The position numbers and the translations under genes were made by a program. From contig DOIX01000290.1 of assembly GCA_003511885.1 (NCBI GenBank), positions 12,872 through 18,158 of the forward strand: DNA of 5,287 nt, given 5' to 3'. Source of the DNA: Cyanobacteria bacterium UBA11153. GTDB taxonomy: Bacteria; Cyanobacteriota; Cyanobacteriia; Cyanobacteriales; Coleofasciculaceae. This document shows positions 1 through 3,838 of the stretch, in pieces. The first letter of the stretch is position 1, and the number at the start of each line of letters is the position of its first letter. The notes below the pieces were generated by a model. That model was given only the letters and a program-made list of their open reading frames with translations, did no database searches and was not told the DNA's origin.

Positions 1-24
1 TATACAAATTAAATGCGTAGCAGC

Positions 25-55
25 TTATCAATAAATCCTCACAATTTATTGATAA
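25..55. repeat. 12-bp perfect inverted repeat with 7-nt loop
   Basis: The arm TTATCAATAAAT at 25-36 is the exact reverse complement of ATTTATTGATAA at 44-55, leaving a 7-base loop. The stem is AT-rich and no T-run follows on the plus strand, so it is not a classic intrinsic terminator for that direction. It could be the 3' hairpin of a gene left of the window or a protein-binding site. The structure is certain; the role is unknown. Confidence 0.6.
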
Positions 56-69
56 TACATTCCCCTCTT

Positions 70-149
70 CCCCATTCCCCCATCAACGCTGCGAGCCGGA
101 GCTGCCCCATTCCCCCATCAACGCTGCGAGCCGGAGCTGCCCCATTCCC
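70..149. repeat. Tandem 35-bp direct repeat (two full copies plus 10 bp)
   Basis: Units 70-104 and 105-139 are identical over all 35 bases. A third copy begins at 140 and keeps the first 10 bases. Each unit joins a CCCCATTCCCCC stretch to a G+C-rich core with GCTGCGAGCCGGAGCTG. It lies directly upstream of the exported-protein gene and just before its candidate promoter. An open frame runs through it at 13-207, but the peptide is only repeat translation. Copy number may vary between strains (inference). Confidence 0.85.
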
Positions 150-162
150 TATTAATAACCTC

Positions 163-190
163 TTGCCGAATTTCAGTTTCATGGTAATAT
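163..190 (+). promoter_or_regulatory. Candidate sigma70-type promoter for the exported-protein gene
   Basis: TTGCCG at 163-168 and TAATAT at 185-190 are separated by 16 bp and resemble the -35 and -10 boxes of a primary sigma factor promoter. Transcription would start near 197, giving a short leader before the ATG at 220. The pair sits between the 35-bp tandem repeat and the gene. It is a motif match only, in AT-rich DNA where chance matches are common. Confidence 0.35.
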
Positions 191-219
191 TGGGGCTGAG
201 ATTTTAGATTAACTGTACT

Positions 220-852
220 ATGTCCCAAAATAGCCTAAAGTCATTAATAGCCAAAGTATTATTGGCGTTACCGACAATCTTATTAACCCCTAGTACCTTA
301 TTAGCTGAGAATTGCCAACCCAAGATATCCTTGAGTATCGATAACTATGATAATAGTAACTTGGTACAATTGTATATCTCTCCTGCCGGAAGCAATGCCC
401 AAGGCAATGAAAAACTCCAAGGTAGAGTGCTAAAACCCGGAGAAACAGCAGATATTGCAATTTATAACAAGCCTGGAGAATGCGTTTACGATATTAAAGC
501 CGTATTTGCTGATGGCAAAGAAAACGTTGAACGTCAGGCTAATCTTTGCGATATTGATGGTGGCAGCTATTCCCTCTACGGAGACGACGATCGCGTTTTT
601 AAGGTAAGCAACCGTACCAATAATAACATGGTAGAGTTTTATTGGCGAAATTCAGGTCAAGATAAGTGGGGTGAAGATTTACTAGGCTCGGCGAGCATTG
701 GTGCGAGACAGACAGTTTTTATTCCAGTTGATAGTAACAAGTGTCTCTACGAATTTAGAGCCGTTTTTACTAACGGGCAGATATTAGATTTGCAACAGAA
801 TGTCTGTCAAAATAACAACAGTGTTGTTAGTGATGTAATATTCGGCAGGTAG
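220..852 (+). CDS. Exported protein with two copies of a small Cys-containing domain
   Basis: This encodes a 210-residue protein of unknown function. Residues 1-29 form a signal peptide: K7 and K12, a hydrophobic stretch at 13-28, and likely cleavage after LLA29. The mature part holds two related units. Unit 1 (about 48-110) has YISPAG, LKPGE, C88-VYDIKAVFADG and C110. Unit 2 (about 137-196) has YWRNSG, WGEDLLG, C175-LYEFRAVFTNG and C196. Each unit has a Cys pair about 21 residues apart that could form a disulfide. The pattern (WG-x-DLLG, then C-x-Y-[DE]-[IF]-[RK]-A-V-F-x-[DN]-G, then Cys) recalls small periplasmic proteins of bacteria that databases sometimes label argininosuccinate lyase. 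That label is misleading, since no lyase motif is present. Unit 1 has lost the WG-x-DLLG motif. No clear Shine-Dalgarno precedes the ATG. Location is periplasmic or extracellular; the role is not known. The small exported-peptide gene follows 38 bp downstream, probably co-transcribed. Confidence 0.85.
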   Translation: MSQNSLKSLIAKVLLALPTILLTPSTLLAENCQPKISLSIDNYDNSNLVQLYISPAGSNAQGNEKLQGRVLKPGETADIAIYNKPGECVYDIKAVFADGKENVERQANLCDIDGGSYSLYGDDDRVFKVSNRTNNNMVEFYWRNSGQDKWGEDLLGSASIGARQTVFIPVDSNKCLYEFRAVFTNGQILDLQQNVCQNNNSVVSDVIFGR

Positions 853-890
853 TAGTTAGTAGATATTAAAGGAATACCAAGAGCAGTAAA

Positions 891-1100
891 ATGAAAAGTT
901 TGATGTCTAAAGCTATCGCCATCTCATTATTAGGGATTGTAGCTACTTCTCCGATGGCTCTATCATTTACCCAATTTATCGGCGCAAAGATTGACGGAGT
1001 AAAACTTCAGCAACGGGATGAGCAAGATTTGCTAGCAGTAGGCTGTCGGCGGGTAAAGGGTACGAGAGGTCCCTGTCGTCCACCTTCTCCTTGGGGTTAA
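891..1100 (+). CDS. Small exported peptide with basic Cys/Pro/Gly-rich tail
   Basis: This encodes a 69-residue peptide that I do not recognise. K2 and K7 followed by a hydrophobic stretch (about 8-25, ending SPMALS) look like a signal peptide. The middle (26-50) is mixed in charge. The last 18 residues (52-69) contain C52 and C62 (C-x9-C), five Arg/Lys, four Pro and no acidic residue, ending PPSPWG. The start is supported by AAGAG at 879-883, 7 nt before the ATG, with AAAGGA further up. An in-frame ATG at codon 5 would still leave a signal-like N-terminus. The gene lies 38 bp after the exported two-domain protein and before a strong hairpin at 1125-1155, so the two probably form one transcript. 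It may be a small secreted disulfide peptide. Its short length leaves some chance that it is not translated. Confidence 0.6.
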   Translation: MKSLMSKAIAISLLGIVATSPMALSFTQFIGAKIDGVKLQQRDEQDLLAVGCRRVKGTRGPCRPPSPWG

Positions 1101-1124
1101 AATTTAGATAATCGAGTTATTGTG

Positions 1125-1155
1125 GATACCCGATTTCTTCAAGAAGTCGGGTATC
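1125..1155. repeat. Strong hairpin, dispersed-repeat type, possible transcript end
   Basis: GATACCCGATTTC at 1125-1137 pairs with GAAGTCGGGTATC at 1143-1155: 13 bp including one G-U pair, with a TTCAA loop. It starts 25 bp after the small-peptide stop codon, which fits a transcription end, but no T-run follows on the plus strand. From memory, GATACCCGACTTCTT/AAGAAGTCGGGTATC hairpins recur between genes in many filamentous cyanobacteria, so it is probably a dispersed repeat that may also serve as a 3' stabiliser or terminator. Confidence 0.6.
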
Positions 1156-1202
1156 TATGAGCTTTATCAGTGGCGAAATGGAAATGAAAAATCTCAATCA
1201 GT

Positions 1203-1231
1203 GCGATGCCGAAGGCTCGCGAAGCTATCGC
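1203..1231. repeat. HIP1-like palindromic repeat (GCGAT...ATCGC)
   Basis: A 29-bp element is bounded by GCGAT and ATCGC inverted ends and contains GCCGAAGGCTCGCGAAGC. It belongs to the same broad style as the element inside the P-loop gene at 3975-4009, which also has GCGAT/ATCGC ends and GCGAAGC cores. Such short palindromic elements are common in cyanobacterial genomes. Confidence 0.6.
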
Positions 1232-1242
1232 AAATCTTTTCA

Positions 1243-1268
1243 GGTGCGTTACACTGAGCTAATGCACC
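1243..1268. repeat. Short hairpin repeat GGTGCGTTA...TAATGCACC
   Basis: GGTGCGTTA (1243-1251) pairs with TAATGCACC (1260-1268) over 9 bp with one G-U, leaving an 8-nt loop. The sequence resembles the GGTGCGTTA(N)TAACGCACC repeats I know from cyanobacterial intergenic DNA. It stands 11 bp after the preceding palindrome, making a cluster of three hairpin repeats between 1125 and 1268. Confidence 0.5.
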
Positions 1269-1302
1269 ACCTAAGTTCCCCCCTCAAATAAATCCCACCC
1301 AA

Positions 1303-1611
1303 TTATTCTCGCCTCTCTCCCAACAAACTTAGCAATTCATCCGTCGCTAACTGAGGCAATCTCTCCAACAACAATCTCAATTCTTCTCCTGATAATGCCA
1401 GGAAATTAGTCACAACTGTCGGGAGGATATCTCCTAATTCATTTCCCCGCAACCTCAAAACATTTTCCGCTAATAATCTCATCGCTTCCTGACGACCATT
1501 TTCATCGACAGGCAAAAGCGATATTGACAGTAACATCTTCGTAAATTCCGCAGCCGATAAAATCGAGTCATGGGGATAATGTTCAGTTGTTTTATTCAGT
1601 AATAAAATCAT
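1303..1611 (-). CDS. Hypothetical Leu-rich ORF, possibly a gene fragment
   Basis: This is a 102-residue ORF that I do not recognise. The predicted protein is helical, Leu-rich and soluble, without signal peptide or membrane segment. It includes SAAEFTKMLLSIS (about 19-31), PVDENGRQEAMRLLAENV (about 34-51) and a C-terminal Leu/Glu-rich run with LSGEELRLLLERLPQL (about 73-88). Codon choice and amino-acid make-up look protein-like. However, no Shine-Dalgarno precedes the ATG at 1611, and the frame stays open only about 20 codons further upstream before a stop. It could be a small gene, or the C-terminal remnant of a longer protein such as the Leu/Glu-rich tails seen in cyanobacterial PD-(D/E)XK nuclease/transposase-like proteins (guess only). 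It ends next to the cluster of hairpin repeats. Confidence 0.45.
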   Translation of the reverse strand: MILLLNKTTEHYPHDSILSAAEFTKMLLSISLLPVDENGRQEAMRLLAENVLRLRGNELGDILPTVVTNFLALSGEELRLLLERLPQLATDELLSLLGERRE

Positions 1612-1973
1612 TTTGATGGAACAATTATCAATAAGAATTACACCATTTAATATCTGTTAGTTCAGCTCAACAATATGATGTTATGAAGTATGCTGCTGAG
1701 AAATTAGGATACAATATAAACAGAGGAAACAACTGAGATATTGGAGCAATGTCAATAATTCGGAAAAAGCTAGTTTTTTGGTGATTCAGTCAACGAAAGA
1801 TCGAAGGTTATCAAACATTATTGAGAATAGTGCAAGAGATCGGTTTTAACTCGCAGAATTATCCAAGCTCGCCAAGAATTCACCTGGCTAGTTTGGGGTT
1901 TGTTTGGGCTTAGATTTTGCCTAAGTCTCGATAGGGAATACAGTCAAAACCAACAACCAACAACAAATAACCG
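1612..1973. other. Intergenic stretch with no convincing gene
   Basis: About 360 bp separate the hypothetical ORF from the 3' end of pxcA. No frame gives a long ORF. One plus-strand frame (1635-1913) reads protein-like pieces, QYDVMKYAAEKLGYNINRGNN-type at 1671-1733 and a longer one at 1785-1910, but is cut by TGA at 1734 and 1782. That may be a decayed gene or chance. A weak 5-bp stem (CTTAG/CTAAG) lies at about 1909-1925, and CAACCAACAACCAACAAC-like simple sequence at about 1950-1967. No clear intrinsic terminator for pxcA was found. Confidence 0.5.
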
Positions 1974-3329
1974 CTACTCATTCATATTCTTATAAGTAGC
2001 CACAGCCGAAGGAGATATTCGATTCAGGTAGCGGAAAATCCAATACTTAATCACAGAATCCAAAATAACCGGAAAAGTCGCAATAAACAAAAAGATAAAA
2101 TTCCGATTCTCTGGTATGCCTAAATGTCGGGAAACAGCTTCCAAAATTACCTCCCAACCGTGAGGTGAGTGGAATCCCACAAACATATCCGTAAACAAAA
2201 TAATGATAAAAGCCTTAGCACTATCGCTCAATCCATAGACAATATCATCCATAAATGATTTTAAAACAGTCAATTCAGAACGGTTGGAAACGAGAACGAT
2301 TACAAAAGCTAGCAAAGAGAGGAGATCCGAAAAAACATTTTTAATAGAATTAGTTCCTCTTGCCTGATATTCATGATTAAGTTCCTTGGCTTTTTCCTTG
2401 AGTTTTGCTTCCATTTCAGCGTGAGATATTTCGGGTGCGGCTAGGAGTAAGCTTTGAAAATGTAGTTTTTGTTCGTATCTTTCTAACTCTTCAACAAACT
2501 CTTCTTCTAAATTAATATTCAAAAATTCAACTGGTTCTATCTCACTTCTATAATGCTCGACAATCGGCCCGACGACAAAGGTTTTGGCAATCTGCTGAGT
2601 GAGAATGGGAACTATAATTAAGGTCAATATAAACTTAATGGAAACTATGGTTTTATCCCGAGAAGTGCGAAACTTTTGGACAACTTCTTCTTCGGCTTTT
2701 GGATCTAATTCTTTCTGGAGTCGATTAACTGTTCTGATAATGGATCTGGGGACAGCTCCGGTTTTATCAGACATAGATTCTAACTGATTATTTTGGGGCA
2801 ATTGATTCCTTTGTCTTCCTTGAGATCGATCTCTATCTGTATTGGTAGATAGTTGTAGGTTCGGATTATTTGGGACAACTTGGTTTGGAGATAAGGGGAT
2901 TAAAGATAGGGATTGTTGTCCGCTAGAGCGCGAGTATTTAGATATGATTTCATCAATGAAGTTGAGTTTCTCAATAATGATGGCTTGAGCTTCTATGTCA
3001 AATTCTTCAGAACGATCTAGCTCGATTCGACCTCTCCCCGTCAGATCGTTTATACTCTCAGGTGAATAAAGTGCGACAAAGGAACGACTAGTTTTAAATT
3101 CTCCCAGCCTAACTCTGATAATGTTTAAATATTTTTTGAGATCAGACTTAAAATATGAGATAGTGTTGTTACCGTAAATTCTGGAGTTGACAGATATTTT
3201 TTCACCATTAAAATGCTCGTCTTCAATTGCTTTAATTTTTAAAGCAGCTCTGTATGCTTGATCTAAGGCTCTCTCCGGTGTCCGGGAGAACCATTGATGG
3301 GCAAAACGTAAAAATGAGGGTAGCTTCAT
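1974..3329 (-). CDS. pxcA: Proton extrusion protein PxcA (CemA family)
   Basis: PxcA (also PcxA/CotA) is a plasma-membrane protein needed for light-induced proton extrusion in cyanobacteria and is homologous to chloroplast CemA (Ycf10). The protein has the family layout. The soluble N-terminal part carries RTPERALDQAY and ALKIKAIEDEHFNG (about 16-42). A polar Gln/Asn/Ser-rich linker follows (about 136-186). The C-terminal CemA domain has about four membrane segments (near 228-248, 331-351, 371-392 and 411-432). A charged, probably coiled-coil stretch lies between the first two. The signature HSPHGWEVILEAV sits near 387-399, and DSVIKYWIFRYLNRISPSA near the end. Full length fits cyanobacterial members. 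I chose ATG at 3329 (MKLPSFL) giving 451 residues; an in-frame TTG at 3341 would add four. Neither has a strong Shine-Dalgarno. The gene is monocistronic as far as visible and divergent from the helicase-like gene across 509 bp. A lone TATAGT (minus strand, 3412-3417) could be a -10 box, without a good -35. Confidence 0.95.
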   Translation of the reverse strand: MKLPSFLRFAHQWFSRTPERALDQAYRAALKIKAIEDEHFNGEKISVNSRIYGNNTISYFKSDLKKYLNIIRVRLGEFKTSRSFVALYSPESINDLTGRGRIELDRSEEFDIEAQAIIIEKLNFIDEIISKYSRSSGQQSLSLIPLSPNQVVPNNPNLQLSTNTDRDRSQGRQRNQLPQNNQLESMSDKTGAVPRSIIRTVNRLQKELDPKAEEEVVQKFRTSRDKTIVSIKFILTLIIVPILTQQIAKTFVVGPIVEHYRSEIEPVEFLNINLEEEFVEELERYEQKLHFQSLLLAAPEISHAEMEAKLKEKAKELNHEYQARGTNSIKNVFSDLLSLLAFVIVLVSNRSELTVLKSFMDDIVYGLSDSAKAFIIILFTDMFVGFHSPHGWEVILEAVSRHLGIPENRNFIFLFIATFPVILDSVIKYWIFRYLNRISPSAVATYKNMNE

Positions 3330-3462
3330 TAGAATAGCCAATATGAGAAATGAGTGGACTATGGGGTGTTTTCTTGACTTAATTTGCTTCCTTTATGAGG
3401 ATTTTTATCTGACTATAGTGAAATAACCCGGCCTGAAAAAGGAAAAATTTAACTTTATTGTA

Positions 3463-3539
3463 TCCCTTGCTAAGGCAGTAGGGAGAATCCTCAGACTCAA
3501 GAAAACATGCCCTAACCAAGAAACTGGTATAGCAAGGGA
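3463..3539. repeat. Spaced 10-bp inverted repeat TCCCTTGCTA / TAGCAAGGGA
   Basis: TCCCTTGCTA at 3463-3472 and TAGCAAGGGA at 3530-3539 are exact reverse complements 57 bp apart. The left arm also starts a local hairpin (CCCTTGC-TAAG-GCA-GT-AGGG, 3464-3483). The pair may mark the ends of a small inserted segment or simply reflect local repeat spread. No flanking direct repeat was found. Confidence 0.35.
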
Positions 3540-3564
3540 CTAGGAACTAGGGACTAGGGGCTAG
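3537..3564. repeat. STRR-like heptamer array (GGACTAG, 4 units)
   Basis: Four consecutive 7-bp units read GGACTAG, GAACTAG, GGACTAG, GGGCTAG. Heptanucleotide short tandemly repeated repetitive (STRR) sequences are a known feature of filamentous cyanobacteria such as Calothrix and Anabaena, where they lie between genes. This array is in the middle of the pxcA/helicase-like intergenic region. Confidence 0.75.
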
Positions 3565-3687
3565 AGCAGAAAGCTTTTCAATCTAATGGTTTGAGGAATT
3601 GAGAATGTCGGGGCTGCCCTGGCGGTTGCTATAAAATCCAGTGAGAGCAAGCGTAACATCAGTATTGACAGAAATAACGCCATCAAA

Positions 3688-3750
3688 AGTTGACAGTTGA
3701 CAAGGGACAGCGGACAATTGACAGCCAGGTAGTTTGAGTAACTGTCAACT
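3688..3750. repeat. 11-bp inverted repeat AGTTGACAGTT / AACTGTCAACT
   Basis: AGTTGACAGTT at 3688-3698 is the reverse complement of AACTGTCAACT at 3740-3750, and a second near-copy of the right arm lies at 3775-3785. The left arm is thus an inverted copy of the heptamer array units next to it. The transcript of this region could fold into alternative hairpins. It probably arose from inverted duplication of the same repeat family. Confidence 0.6.
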
Positions 3751-3793
3751 ATCAACTATCAACTATCAACTATTAACTGTCAACTATCAACTG
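3738..3793. repeat. STRR heptamer array (TCAACTA, 8 units)
   Basis: Eight 7-bp units lie in tandem: GTAACTG, four TCAACTA, TTAACTG, TCAACTA, TCAACTG. This is a typical cyanobacterial STRR. It ends only 10 bp before the candidate -10 element and 45 bp before the start codon of the helicase-like gene, so the array fills the place where a -35 box would be. Confidence 0.85.
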
Positions 3794-3800
3794 CTATATG

Positions 3801-3809
3801 TGGTATATT
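3801..3809 (+). promoter_or_regulatory. Candidate extended -10 element for the helicase-like gene
   Basis: TGGTATATT matches the extended -10 pattern TGnTATAAT at eight of nine positions. It is 29 bp before the ATG. The -35 region falls inside the TCAACTA heptamer array and shows no good match, which is acceptable for an extended -10 promoter. Motif match only. Confidence 0.35.
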
Positions 3810-3838
3810 ATCAGACTTAGCCAGAGGAAACATTAGTG

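Larger units (their letters stand above)
3330..3838. other. Repeat-rich divergent intergenic region
   Basis: These 509 bp lie between two divergently transcribed genes and must hold both promoters. The pxcA-proximal half is AT-rich unique sequence. From 3463 onward most of the sequence is repeats: a spaced 10-bp inverted repeat, a GGACTAG-type heptamer array and a TCAACTA-type heptamer array. A 64-codon minus-strand frame (3561-3755) exists, but its first half is just translation of the heptamer repeats. I see no credible gene here. Confidence 0.7.

Noticed and set aside
13..207. 64-codon plus-strand ORF
   Set aside because: It runs through the 12-bp hairpin and both 35-bp repeat copies, so its peptide is a translation of repeats, and it overlaps the candidate promoter of the next gene. 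No Shine-Dalgarno.
1635..1913. TGA-recoded gene on the plus strand
   Set aside because: Two in-frame TGA codons in a short frame of this AT content are not unusual, cyanobacteria use TGA as stop, and there is no SECIS-like structure or known family.
1909..1925. Intrinsic terminator for pxcA
   Set aside because: The stem is only 5 bp and no T-run follows in the minus-strand direction.
2599..2787. 62-codon plus-strand ORF
   Set aside because: It lies wholly antisense to pxcA, whose CemA-family identity is clear.
3330..3341. Four-residue N-terminal extension of PxcA from a TTG codon
   Set aside because: ATG at 3329 gives MKLPSFL just before the conserved RTPERAL segment, as expected for the family; the TTG has no better ribosome-binding site.
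3561..3755. 64-codon minus-strand ORF
   Set aside because: Its first part is the heptamer array translated and the rest has no recognisable feature apart from a hydrophobic stretch; no ribosome-binding site.
3738..3793. CRISPR array
   Set aside because: The 7-bp units are contiguous with no spacers, unlike CRISPR repeats of over 20 bp with unique spacers.
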